Source: Balneolaceae bacterium (GTDB taxonomy: Bacteria > Bacteroidota > Rhodothermia > Balneolales > Balneolaceae). From it: a DNA stretch of 64,000 bases. Below are positions 47,754 through 57,204 of the stretch, in pieces (the stretch's first letter is position 1; each line of letters opens with the position of its first letter). The position numbers and the translations under genes were made by a program. The stretch covers positions 20,568-84,567 of the forward strand of contig JAFIES010000032.1 in NCBI GenBank assembly GCA_020832415.1. Reading direction: 5' to 3'. Under the pieces are notes generated by a model. The model saw only the letters and a list, made by a program, of their open reading frames with translations, had not been told where the DNA came from and searched no databases.

Positions 47754-48905
47754 TCATTCCGAATAAGAATACTCATCAAGAATATCCTCTTCGGTAATCT
47801 GCCCAGGCCGGTAAATGGTTGGGGCGGGAATAATCTCCATCCCGGCAAGGCGATCGGGGTTCAGCTCCCGGTCGTTAATCACATCGCGAATGTAGATTCT
47901 CTTCACCTGATCGGGGTATCGCTCGCGAATGGTGCCGTACACCTCAGGATCGCGCTCGCCTGAATCGCCCACCATAATGAATTGTCTATCCGGGAAATGT
48001 TCGAAAATGGTTGATATCTGATCGATTTTCTGCTCGAACGTGAGGTTTTCGTTTGTAATGAACTCGAGCAGGTCTCGCCAGGAGCTGATGGTAAGCGGAT
48101 TTTTACGGGCACTTTTCATATGCAGTGAGCCAACAGGAAAGCCGGCTTTTTCGCCAAAAAGAAAATCACCCAACGGATTAAAGAGCTGCCAGGGAGAACC
48201 GGATACATAGTGAAATGCGGCATCTTCCCACTGGGCGTACATATCAGCCATAATTGGAGCTGCAGAATACTCTTTGAAGAAGGTATTTCGAACTACAATA
48301 CGGCCACCGGCAGGTATTTCAGTGATTTTTACGGTATCGTCAATATCAGAAATAACGGATAATCCTTCAGGCGGGATAAGCTGAATATGATTAGAACCGA
48401 CGTATCTGCCTGATGTTGCTTCTAACTCGATCCACCCATCAGTACGGTTATTTTCTTCAAATATTCTGTTTACAAGATCTACGGGTATTCTCAGCTCTCC
48501 TAGAATGAGGCCGTTTCGATCTGTTCTCGGAAATTCGCCCTTACTATCCATTACCCTGAAAATGTGTTCATCAGGATCACCCGGTAACCGAAATGTTACA
48601 GTTCTGCGGCTTTTGCTGTCGGCTACGATATCCCGCAGGCGCGATCGGAAAATGTTGATCTGCTCATCGGAGTAATCACTGGTAAGGTCGAGCATCCAGG
48701 TAACAAAACCCTGCATCCAGCGCCGTTTTTTATTCACCCAAACCCGCGTGGGTATTACCCATTCGTTTCCATCGAGGTAGCCGTAGGTGTTGTAGATGGT
48801 AATCTGCCGCCGCGGTTCATCCTCAGAAGGTTCCGAACGGGGCGAAGATGTCTGCATGTATCCATCAGCCATAAACAGAATGACGAGAAGCAGAGCAAAT
48901 TTCAT
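47754..48905 (-). CDS. App1-type phosphatidate phosphatase catalytic domain (DUF2183) protein
   Basis: SVISDIDDTVKITEI...FHYVSGSPWQLFNPLGDF...FIMVGDSGERDPEVYGTI. Confidence 0.88.
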   Translation of the reverse strand: MKFALLLVILFMADGYMQTSSPRSEPSEDEPRRQITIYNTYGYLDGNEWVIPTRVWVNKKRRWMQGFVTWMLDLTSDYSDEQINIFRSRLRDIVADSKSRRTVTFRLPGDPDEHIFRVMDSKGEFPRTDRNGLILGELRIPVDLVNRIFEENNRTDGWIELEATSGRYVGSNHIQLIPPEGLSVISDIDDTVKITEIPAGGRIVVRNTFFKEYSAAPIMADMYAQWEDAAFHYVSGSPWQLFNPLGDFLFGEKAGFPVGSLHMKSARKNPLTISSWRDLLEFITNENLTFEQKIDQISTIFEHFPDRQFIMVGDSGERDPEVYGTIRERYPDQVKRIYIRDVINDRELNPDRLAGMEIIPAPTIYRPGQITEEDILDEYSYSE

Positions 48906-48989
48906 GGTTTGGAAACAGAAATTGTTTTAGTGGGACTGTCTTATAGATAAACGGGTTGAATCAGAACTTTAATACACAAAAATATAGGT

Positions 48990-49613
48990 TTAGCGATGCG
49001 ATATCTCAAATTCAGATTTATGAGTCTCTTTCGAAAGTTTGTAGAGAACAACAAAATCGTACACTGCATGAGCAGCCATTGCAGCCACAACTCCATACTG
49101 AATGTAGAGTAGGCCGAGAAGCACACTCAGCAGGAAAGTGAAAAGTGTAAAGATTGCCTGAGGCACAGAACCGAATTTTATGTAGCCGTGAATTGCGATA
49201 AAGAGAACAGAGGTGATCCAGATTCCAAGTATCGGCTGAATTGCAGCCCGGAAAAGTACCTCTTCTGTAATACCCGCAATCAATGAAACGATTACTACCT
49301 GAAATGGAGATAAATCGAGCTCTTTTACCTGCTTCATGATGGCATACTCATCAACAGCGGCACGAAGCTTGGGCTGCTTCATCATAAGAATTCCAATCCA
49401 TCCAAAAAGCAAGCCCGCAATTGAACCGGCAGTGATTTGAAACCACCATTCTGAGCCTCGGCTCAATACCTCCACGAAAGATTCATCCTGAAAGAAGTAA
49501 ATAAGGATGGCTCCCAATCCAACCCATGCAATCCCTGAAACGATGGAGAGAAGTACAATATCAGGATTTTTTGATTTTTGCCCGGGTGTATCGTTTTGCT
49601 CTGTAGAATCCAT
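48990..49613 (-). CDS. CPBP family intramembrane protease
   Basis: LIAGITEEVLFRAAIQPIL (EExxxR), FIAIHGY, GVVAAMAAHAVYDFVVL. Confidence 0.9.
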   Translation of the reverse strand: MDSTEQNDTPGQKSKNPDIVLLSIVSGIAWVGLGAILIYFFQDESFVEVLSRGSEWWFQITAGSIAGLLFGWIGILMMKQPKLRAAVDEYAIMKQVKELDLSPFQVVIVSLIAGITEEVLFRAAIQPILGIWITSVLFIAIHGYIKFGSVPQAIFTLFTFLLSVLLGLLYIQYGVVAAMAAHAVYDFVVLYKLSKETHKSEFEISHR

Positions 49614-49622
49614 TGAACACAG

Positions 49623-49832
49623 TTAACGTGAGTTCGATATAAGAATTTGGAAAAAGTGTCTCCCCTCCTTCATAAGGAGGGGCCGGGGGTGGTTACAGTA
49701 CTTTGAGTAGGACTTCAAAGTTGATAATTTAGTTCATAAACTGGTTTAAACCACCCCTAAATCCCCTCCTTGAAAAGGAGGGGACTTTTTGATTGTCAAA
49801 TTCAAAGAATTTATGTCGAACTCACGTTGTTA
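49623..49832. repeat. MITE-like nested inverted-repeat element (~210 bp)
   Basis: Outer arms TTAACGTGAGTTCGATATAAGAATTTGG / CAAATTCAAAGAATTTATGTCGAACTCACGTTGTTAA; inner stems CCCCTCCTTcataAAGGAGGGG and CCCCTCCTTgaAAAGGAGGGG; GGGTGGTT/AACCACCC in between. Confidence 0.75.
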
Positions 49833-49945
49833 ATAAATCGAAATCGAAAAGATACAAGATGTACTATATCAATGTGAAGTTTTGTTCTGCAGAAACAGAT
49901 TATTCAAAAGTTCAAAGCTGATAGGAGGGGAGGTTAAACAGATTC

Positions 49946-49975
49946 GAAGAGTGCAGAAACTCCGCACTCTTCGGA
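49946..49975. terminator. Hairpin terminator
   Basis: CGAAGAGTGC-agaaactcc-GCACTCTTCG perfect 10-bp stem just downstream of the minus-strand gene ending at 49983. Confidence 0.6.
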
Positions 49976-49982
49976 TTGACTG

Positions 49983-50555
49983 TTATTTTTTAGTGTTGTT
50001 TGCGATAGCTGCTATCGCACGGAACTGTTCTGAAAGAAAGCGTGAAGCTATCAAAGTTAAAAAACCGTAGACAGGCATCAAAAAGATTGCAAGAAAACCG
50101 GTTCCTAAAAAGCCGATACCCAACATCTGAGTAAAGAATCGGGCTTCATCACCAAGGAATAGTGTGGTAATCAAAGCTGTGCCAAAACCAACAATGGCAA
50201 TGTAGGTTCCCAGCCACTCTCCAAATGTCTGGATGAAATGAGAAAATACCGGCGTGGCAACAAACTCATCACCATCTATGGATACCACGGTAATTTTTTC
50301 GCGGCGATCCCACCAGATTTGAAAACTAACCCATCCTGCAAAAGCGATAATGATCCATGTGAACAGAAACACAAAGATAAATTTAGCTCCTGCATCAAAG
50401 ATGTTGTTGTCGATAGCGAGATAGAGTACATATAGCGGGAAAATAAGATTGAGAGCTCCAAGAATCATATAAAGCCAGCTGAATGGCTCTTTGTAGATTT
50501 TGCCTTTGTCGATGTAAGAAAGGTATGGCTGAATGAAATTAAAGAAGGTATCCAT
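49983..50555 (-). CDS. Yip1-like integral membrane protein
   Basis: Five hydrophobic segments; DTFFNFIQPYLSYIDKGKIYKEPFSWLYMILGALNLIFPLYVLYL. Start placed at internal ATG 50555. Confidence 0.5.
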   Translation of the reverse strand: MDTFFNFIQPYLSYIDKGKIYKEPFSWLYMILGALNLIFPLYVLYLAIDNNIFDAGAKFIFVFLFTWIIIAFAGWVSFQIWWDRREKITVVSIDGDEFVATPVFSHFIQTFGEWLGTYIAIVGFGTALITTLFLGDEARFFTQMLGIGFLGTGFLAIFLMPVYGFLTLIASRFLSEQFRAIAAIANNTKK

Positions 50556-50840
50556 AAACAATATCGGTGAAGTTTGAGTTGTTGAGTTATCGGCCGGGCA
50601 GGTACACAATAAGCCGGTTAACTTAATAACGAAAAGTGAATATAGTTTGGCTCAAATAACTCGAATAGATTAAAATTAAATTATTGCTATACAATCGATT
50701 AATTATTTACATCGGGAAAAATTTTATTCGTTACTTGAAGCACCCGTAATAATTGGTGATTCTTCTTATTTTGAAATTGATTCAAACGCATTCAAGCATC
50801 GAGTGGGCGTATTTTTAGTTTTTAATTCAAAACCAGGCAC

Positions 50841-53678
50841 ATGAAAAAAGTATTTACTGTTGCAGCCCTGCTTCTTATTCAGGGCATATCTTTTGGGCAT
50901 ATTTATTCACAGCAATTAAACGGGGTTGATGGCGCTTCTGCACATTGGGTATCCGCTGATTATCTGATTTGGGATGTAAGTGATGATGCACACCGTGTTG
51001 AGCTGCGTTATAGCACTGATACTGAAATAATCATTGAGAATGGTGCGATCATAGGCGGTACTGCAATTGAGCTTGATCAGCGAGTTGAACTGCCTGATGA
51101 TATTGCATCAGCATTCCGCCATATTGCAGATCGTCCAGCCTTTTCTGTAAGTGTTGAAACTGATAGAATTTTTCAAATAATAAAAGGTCAAATTATTGCT
51201 GCAGAGTACGATAGTGATGATCATTTGATCTCAGCAACGAGGGTCCAGTTTCCCGGAGTAATTGACGATCTTTTTGGGTATGAAGGTGAATTAGGGCCGA
51301 TTTATAAAGACAATAAAATTCAATTAAAATTATGGGCACCAACAGCTAAAAATGTTAAGTTAGAACTATTTGATAGTGAGAAAAAGCTGATTGAACAGCT
51401 GGAAGCTGATTCTCCGGCAGCAAAGAGTGGTGTTTGGCAATTTTCAGGCACGTATGACTGGGACCGGAAATATTACAGGTTTCTGGTTGATGTATATCAT
51501 CCGGTAAGTGGCAGGTTTCATCAGTTCTCAGTTACGGATCCTTACTCTGTCAGCCTATCCGTGGACAGCCATTTCAGTCAGTTTATTGATCTTGATTCTG
51601 CAGATCTTAAACCGGAAGGCTGGGATGAACTGGTAAAGATGCAGCTGAACCCTGTTGACCTCACTATATACGAAGCTCATGTACGCGACTTCAGTATCTG
51701 GGATGAATCGGTTCCCGAAAAGTACCGTGGCAAGTACAGTGCCTTTACGCTGAATGGGGAGAATGGAAAAGAATTGAGTGACGGGATGCGGCATCTTACG
51801 GAGTTATCAGATGCGGGGTTAACACATCTACATCTTCTGCCTATTAATGATATTGCTACAGTAATTGAAGACACCACAAAGCGGGTGGATCTCCATCACC
51901 CATACAGCCGTATTTGCGATTTCATTAAAGACGATCGCCTGCAGGAGTTTTGTGATGAATATCAGGAAACTCCGATTCGGCAGGTTTTTGAGGTTCTCGT
52001 TGAGCAAAACCCGATTACGGATGAAATTCAAAAACCCTATAGTCTGCCGGGCAGAATGGAAGGGCTTGCGATACTCGATGGCTTCAACTGGGGGTACGAT
52101 CCGTTTCACTTTAATGTACCCGAGGGCAGTTACTCAACAGAGCCGGATGGGCCACAGCGAATACTGGAAGTTCGCGAAATGGTAAAATCGCTTTACGAAA
52201 TCGGGCTGCACACAGTTATTGATGTAGTCTACAATCATACCTTTGCATCCGGTCCTGATTCACGTTTTTCAGTGCTGGATAAAATTGTGCCCGGCTATTA
52301 CCATCGATATGATCCCGATTCGGGTGAAATTGAAACATCAACCTGCTGCGATAACACCGCTGCCGAGCATAAAATGATGGAAAAACTGCTGATAGATTCA
52401 GTGGTTCTATGGGCAAAGCAGTACAAGATTGATTCATTTCGGTTCGATCTGATGGGGCATCATCCGCGCTATGTAATGGAGAATCTGCGTGATTCATTGG
52501 CAGCACTCACTACCGAAGAGCACGGCGTGGACGGTGCCAATCTCTATCTTTATGGAGAAGGATGGAATTTTGGTGAGGTAGCAGATAACCGCATTTTTGA
52601 ACAAGCCAGCCAGTTTAATATGGGCGGAACCGGTATCGGTAATTTCAATGATCGTTTGAGGGATGGTATTCGCGGGGGAAATTACTCCTGGGATGGGCCC
52701 AACCAGGGGTTCACAAGTGGACAGTATCTCTTTCCGAACGAGCGTGCTGATGAAGATCCGGGTCGGCGTCTTGAGATTTTACTGAGTCAGGCCGATCGGA
52801 TTCGGGTTGGCATGGCAGGGAATCTGGCCAATTACCCCTACACAAATCGATATGGAGAGCGAGTAACCGGCGAAAACGAATATATTGGTTATGCTTTGCT
52901 GCCCCAGGAGACAGTGAATTACATCGACAAACATGATAATGAAACACTTTGGGATAACACACAAACCAAGCTGCCGGCAGATCTGGATATGGAGTCACGG
53001 GTGAGAATCCATACCCTGAGCAATGCGATGATTAACTTTAGCCAGGGTATTCCATTCTACCAGATGGGAACCGATATTCTTCGCTCAAAGTCGATGGATC
53101 GAAACAGTTTTGATTCGGGCGACTGGTACAATGCTGTTGATTTTACGCTGGAGAACCATAAATGGGCAAACGGCCTGCCGCCCGCATGGGATAACGAAAA
53201 TCTTTGGGGAGATATGGAAGAGTTCATGTCGAACCCGGTGATATCGGTTGAAAAAGAGCATATGGAATTTTCAAACCGGCTCTTCAGGGAACAGCTCGAA
53301 ATCAGATACAGCTCACCGCTTTTCAGGCTGGATACGGCTTTTGCAATCAACACTCGTGTTATGTTCCATAATGTGGGCCCGAATCAAATTCCCGGAATAA
53401 TTGCAATGTCTCTGTCTGATGGGATATGTGCCGGTGAACCGATAGATGATGAATTGGATGGCATACTGATTGTTTACAATGCTGATATTGAAACTCGAAC
53501 CATACAGCTCCCCGGATTTAATAATCTTGAGCTGCATCCGGTACAGCAGCGCGGAACAGATCAAAGGGCTTTAGAGGCATCAGCGGAGAATGGTGAAATA
53601 ACTGTGCCGCCGCTGAGTTATGCTGTTTTCATCCAGAAAAATAACAAAACACAAGGCAGCTTCCCCTGCAATCTATAG
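50841..53678 (+). CDS. pulA: Pullulanase-type alpha-1,6-glucosidase (GH13)
   Basis: IKLKLWAPTAKNVKLELF (CBM48), YEAHVRDFS, LHTVIDVVYNHTFASGPDS, IDSFRFDLMGHHP, YLYGEGWNFGEV, NYIDKHDNETLWDN. Confidence 0.94.
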   Translation: MKKVFTVAALLLIQGISFGHIYSQQLNGVDGASAHWVSADYLIWDVSDDAHRVELRYSTDTEIIIENGAIIGGTAIELDQRVELPDDIASAFRHIADRPAFSVSVETDRIFQIIKGQIIAAEYDSDDHLISATRVQFPGVIDDLFGYEGELGPIYKDNKIQLKLWAPTAKNVKLELFDSEKKLIEQLEADSPAAKSGVWQFSGTYDWDRKYYRFLVDVYHPVSGRFHQFSVTDPYSVSLSVDSHFSQFIDLDSADLKPEGWDELVKMQLNPVDLTIYEAHVRDFSIWDESVPEKYRGKYSAFTLNGENGKELSDGMRHLTELSDAGLTHLHLLPINDIATVIEDTTKRVDLHHPYSRICDFIKDDRLQEFCDEYQETPIRQVFEVLVEQNPITDEIQKPYSLPGRMEGLAILDGFNWGYDPFHFNVPEGSYSTEPDGPQRILEVREMVKSLYEIGLHTVIDVVYNHTFASGPDSRFSVLDKIVPGYYHRYDPDSGEIETSTCCDNTAAEHKMMEKLLIDSVVLWAKQYKIDSFRFDLMGHHPRYVMENLRDSLAALTTEEHGVDGANLYLYGEGWNFGEVADNRIFEQASQFNMGGTGIGNFNDRLRDGIRGGNYSWDGPNQGFTSGQYLFPNERADEDPGRRLEILLSQADRIRVGMAGNLANYPYTNRYGERVTGENEYIGYALLPQETVNYIDKHDNETLWDNTQTKLPADLDMESRVRIHTLSNAMINFSQGIPFYQMGTDILRSKSMDRNSFDSGDWYNAVDFTLENHKWANGLPPAWDNENLWGDMEEFMSNPVISVEKEHMEFSNRLFREQLEIRYSSPLFRLDTAFAINTRVMFHNVGPNQIPGIIAMSLSDGICAGEPIDDELDGILIVYNADIETRTIQLPGFNNLELHPVQQRGTDQRALEASAENGEITVPPLSYAVFIQKNNKTQGSFPCNL

Positions 53679-53793
53679 GTACTGAAAGCGTACATTTAAC
53701 AATTTGATACATAAAAAATGTCAATATTGGGAAGTTAGTTACGGTTTAAAGCTTCGATCATACCATGTACAAATTTGAGCACGTTCTCAATTT

Positions 53794-54944
53794 ATGAAAG
53801 CTCTGAAATATCTGATCATTTTTATTCTTTTGGCTGTGCCACTTTTCTTGTGGGGTTCGGGTTATTTTAACAATTCTGAATCAGCTCTACCGCCACTTCA
53901 TACCGAAACCGTTGACACGGGAGAGGTATCACAACGTGTTGTTGCTCATGGTTCGCTTCAGCCGGTTCAAAAAGTTACTGTTGGCAGCCAGGTGAGCGGC
54001 ATCATCAATGAACTGTTTGTTGATTTTAACAGTATGGTTACCAGGGGGCAGGTGATTGCACAAATCGATCCGTCAACATTTGAGGCAGAAGTAAGTTCAG
54101 CCCAGGCAGAACTTGAATCAGCCGAAGCGGGACTGGAACTCGCACGGATGCAGTGGCAGCGTGTTCAGGAACTAAGGGAACGGCAATTTCTCTCACCACA
54201 GGAAGCTGAACAGGCAAGTGCAACCCTGAGGCAGGCAGAAGCCCAGGTGAGAGTTCGTCGCCATGCCCTTGAGCGTGCACAGCGTGAGCTCGACAGAACC
54301 ACCATCACATCCCCAACAGATGGTATGGTAATATCACGTGATGTAGATGTTGGCCAGACGGTTGCTGCCAGTTTAAGTGCGCCAATACTTTTGAAATTGC
54401 TGCTGATTTAAGCCAGATGCAGATCCACGCCAATGTTTCAGAAGCAGATATTGGCACGGTGATAGAAGGCCAGCTTGTAGAATTTCAGGTGGATGCATAC
54501 AGGGGACGCATATTTCCCGGTGAAGTTGTGCAGGTGAGAAATGCCCCTCAAATGGAGGATAATGTGGTTCATTACGAAACCATTATTGCCGTAAATAATG
54601 ATGAACGTTTATTGAAACCGGGAATGACGGCAGAAGTCTCTATTATTACAGCACAGCGCCATGATGTGGTACGGGCAAGAAATACGGCACTACGGGCACG
54701 ACTTCCTGATTCCATCCGTCCGGAAGATCCGCCATCTGAAGAGGGAATGGAGGGCCGCGTCTATTTAATAGATGGTGAACGGCTTGTGGCAAAACGTGTG
54801 AAAACCGGATTGAGTGATGGTGTTTATACAGAAATTGTTGAAGGTCTTGAACCGGGAGATGAACTTGCTGTAGGGCTCTCACTGAGAGCCGGCGGGGAAG
54901 AGGAGCGTAGAAGTCTGTTTAGCGGAAGCCAGGCACAATACTGA
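53794..54944 (+). pseudogene. MacA/HlyD-like efflux periplasmic adaptor, split by a frameshift near 54386-54394
   Basis: ORF 53794-54411 (VSQRVVAHGSLQPVQKVTVGSQVSGIINELFVDFNSMVTRGQVIAQIDPSTFE...MVISRDVDVGQTVAASLSAP) and ORF 54417-54944 (MQIHANVSEADIGTVIEGQLVEFQVDAYRGR...) read as one adaptor if one T is restored in 'atacttttgaaattgctgct' (giving ...SAPILFEIAADLSQMQIHANVSEADIG). Confidence 0.8.
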
Positions 54945-54947
54945 AAT

Positions 54948-55712
54948 ATGGCTATAGTTCAACTCAAAGGAATTACAAGGGTATATAAATCGGGTTCGCT
55001 TGCTGTAGAAGCTTTGCGTGGAATTGATTTACAGATCGCGGAGGGCAATTTTGTATCGATAATGGGAGCCAGTGGTTCAGGTAAATCAACGCTGATGAAT
55101 ATACTGGGTTGCCTCGACAAACCAACCGAGGGATCGTACAACCTGGGTGGTGAAGATGTTTCCACTTTCGACAAAAGCCGGCTTGCAAAAATTCGAAACC
55201 GAATGCTTGGTTTTGTATTTCAAAGTTTCCACCTGCTTCCGCGTACATCAGCGCTTGAAAATGTAGAGCTGCCCCTGCTTTACAGTGATGACAATCTCAG
55301 CTGGAAAGAGATTCACAAACGGGCACGCGAGGCACTCGAAATAGTTGGACTGGGCGACAGAACTGATCATAATCCCAATGAACTTTCGGGTGGCCAGCAG
55401 CAGCGAGTGGCTATTGCGCGAGCGCTTGTTTCAAACCCCAAAATTTTACTGGCAGATGAACCAACCGGTAATCTGGACAGCCGCACCACACTCGAAATTG
55501 TTGAACTTTTCCAGAAATTAAATAAAGGCGGTTTAACGATTATTATGGTAACACATGAACCGGATATAGCCCGTTTTTCAAACCGAATCATTACGCTTCG
55601 TGATGGCCTTATGAGCTCAGATAAAACCATTGAACCGCTAAATGCTCTCCAGGCTCTTGAAAACTGGAAGGATGAAGAAAAAATACAACAAGAAAGCGAG
55701 GTGCAATCATGA
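54948..55712 (+). CDS. MacB-like ABC transporter ATP-binding protein
   Basis: Walker A GASGSGKST, signature ELSGGQQQRVAIARAL, Walker B ILLADEPTGNLD. Confidence 0.96.
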   Translation: MAIVQLKGITRVYKSGSLAVEALRGIDLQIAEGNFVSIMGASGSGKSTLMNILGCLDKPTEGSYNLGGEDVSTFDKSRLAKIRNRMLGFVFQSFHLLPRTSALENVELPLLYSDDNLSWKEIHKRAREALEIVGLGDRTDHNPNELSGGQQQRVAIARALVSNPKILLADEPTGNLDSRTTLEIVELFQKLNKGGLTIIMVTHEPDIARFSNRIITLRDGLMSSDKTIEPLNALQALENWKDEEKIQQESEVQS

Positions 55713-56938
55713 AAGTTTCAGCTGTACCCTATGTTGCATTAAAGGCATTACGAAGAAACCGAATGCGTACACTTCTTACAGCTCTTGGTATTGTAATTGG
55801 TGTGGCAGCGGTAATAACAATGGTAGGGCTTGGTCAGGGGGCCAGCTCAGAAGTGCAGGAGCAGGTGAACAGACTTGGGCAAAACGTTGTATTGGTTTTT
55901 CCCGGTGCCCGGCAGCTTGGGGGGGTTAGTATTGGTGGTGGCAGTGCGAATACACTTACCATTGAAGATGCCCATGCCATTCGTGATGAGATTCCCGAAG
56001 TGGTGGCTGCCAGCCCGGAAGTTCGCTCGCAACGTGTGCTTGTGTATGGGAATCAAAACTGGCACACCCGTATATACGGGCAATCAGCGGATTATCTGCA
56101 AATACGCCAGTGGCCTATTGAAAGTGGCCGAATGTTTTCAGATGAAGATGTGGAGAGGGCTTCATTGGTTGCTGTTGTAGGCCAGACGGTTGTGGATGAA
56201 CTATTTGAGGGCTCAGATCCCATTGGTGAAACGGTGCGGGTACGGGGATTACCAATCGAAATCATTGGAGTTCTGTCAAGAAAAGGTATGTCGCTGATGG
56301 GGTCTGTTCAGGATGATATTATGATTGTACCATACACTACAGCCTTTCAGCGTATTTCCGGCCGATCGCATGCTATGGTAATCAACGTTCAGGTTTATGA
56401 TGAACAGTCGATGGCCATTGCCCAGGAGAAAATTACAGACTTACTTAGAGAGCGGCACCGCCTGGCGCCCTATCAAGAAGACGATTTTACCGTGCAAACT
56501 CAGGAGGATGTAGCCGAAGCTGCAACGGAAACTTCCCGAATTATGACATGGCTGCTCGCATCCATAGCCGGAGTCTCACTTTTTGTGGGAGGGATTGGCA
56601 TTATGAATGTGATGCTTGTGAGCGTAACCGAACGAACCAGAGAGGTTGGCCTTCGTCTTGCTGTAGGTGCCCGCTCACCGGATGTACTGTTGCAGTTCCT
56701 AATCGAAGCGGTGGTTTTGTGTCTGCTTGGAGGAATAGGAGGTATATTATTAGGTGTACTCGCTACGGAGGTGATTGCAACTTATGCAGGTTGGCCCGCA
56801 CTATTTTCAACAGAGGCGATGGTTGTAGCCGTTGGAGTATCCGCCGCAGTATCCGCCGCAGTTGGGGTATTTTTTGGATTCTACCCCGCCTGGAAAGCGT
56901 CCCGCCTCGATCCAATTGTGGCTCTGCGAACAGAGTGA
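55709..56938 (+). CDS. MacB-like ABC transporter permease (FtsX/MacB_PCD)
   Basis: ALKALRRNRMRTLLTALGIVIGVAAVITMVGLGQG...GGIGIMNVMLVSVTERTREVGLRLAVGARSPDVLLQFLIEAVVLCLLGG. Confidence 0.95.
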   Translation: MKVSAVPYVALKALRRNRMRTLLTALGIVIGVAAVITMVGLGQGASSEVQEQVNRLGQNVVLVFPGARQLGGVSIGGGSANTLTIEDAHAIRDEIPEVVAASPEVRSQRVLVYGNQNWHTRIYGQSADYLQIRQWPIESGRMFSDEDVERASLVAVVGQTVVDELFEGSDPIGETVRVRGLPIEIIGVLSRKGMSLMGSVQDDIMIVPYTTAFQRISGRSHAMVINVQVYDEQSMAIAQEKITDLLRERHRLAPYQEDDFTVQTQEDVAEAATETSRIMTWLLASIAGVSLFVGGIGIMNVMLVSVTERTREVGLRLAVGARSPDVLLQFLIEAVVLCLLGGIGGILLGVLATEVIATYAGWPALFSTEAMVVAVGVSAAVSAAVGVFFGFYPAWKASRLDPIVALRTE

Positions 56939-57204
56939 TTTAGTATCTTTTAAAAGTTCTAAATAACAATTAGGCTTTAGTTTGCCAATATACACTGTAG
57001 TTTTACTTTTATTGCTGATAATGAAGCTACATTAACAGTACGCTTTAATTTTATAATTTGATTATTCTTTTGAATTTTAATTGTTTACATCATTTAAAAA
57101 ATGTAGTATTAACAGATAAATGTTGTTACAACATCTTTTTAGGTTACTGATTTTTACCTGCAATACCATCTTAGTTTCTACCACTATAACTCTATGCATA
57201 GGAT

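Noticed and set aside
49621-49835. tRNA or structured RNA in the palindromic region
   Set aside because: No cloverleaf or T-loop GGTTCGA pattern; structure is explained by nested inverted repeats of a MITE-like element.
54386-54417. Programmed ribosomal frameshifting in the MacA-like adaptor
   Set aside because: No canonical slippery heptamer, Shine-Dalgarno stimulator or clear downstream stimulatory structure seen; sequencing error or mutation is more parsimonious.
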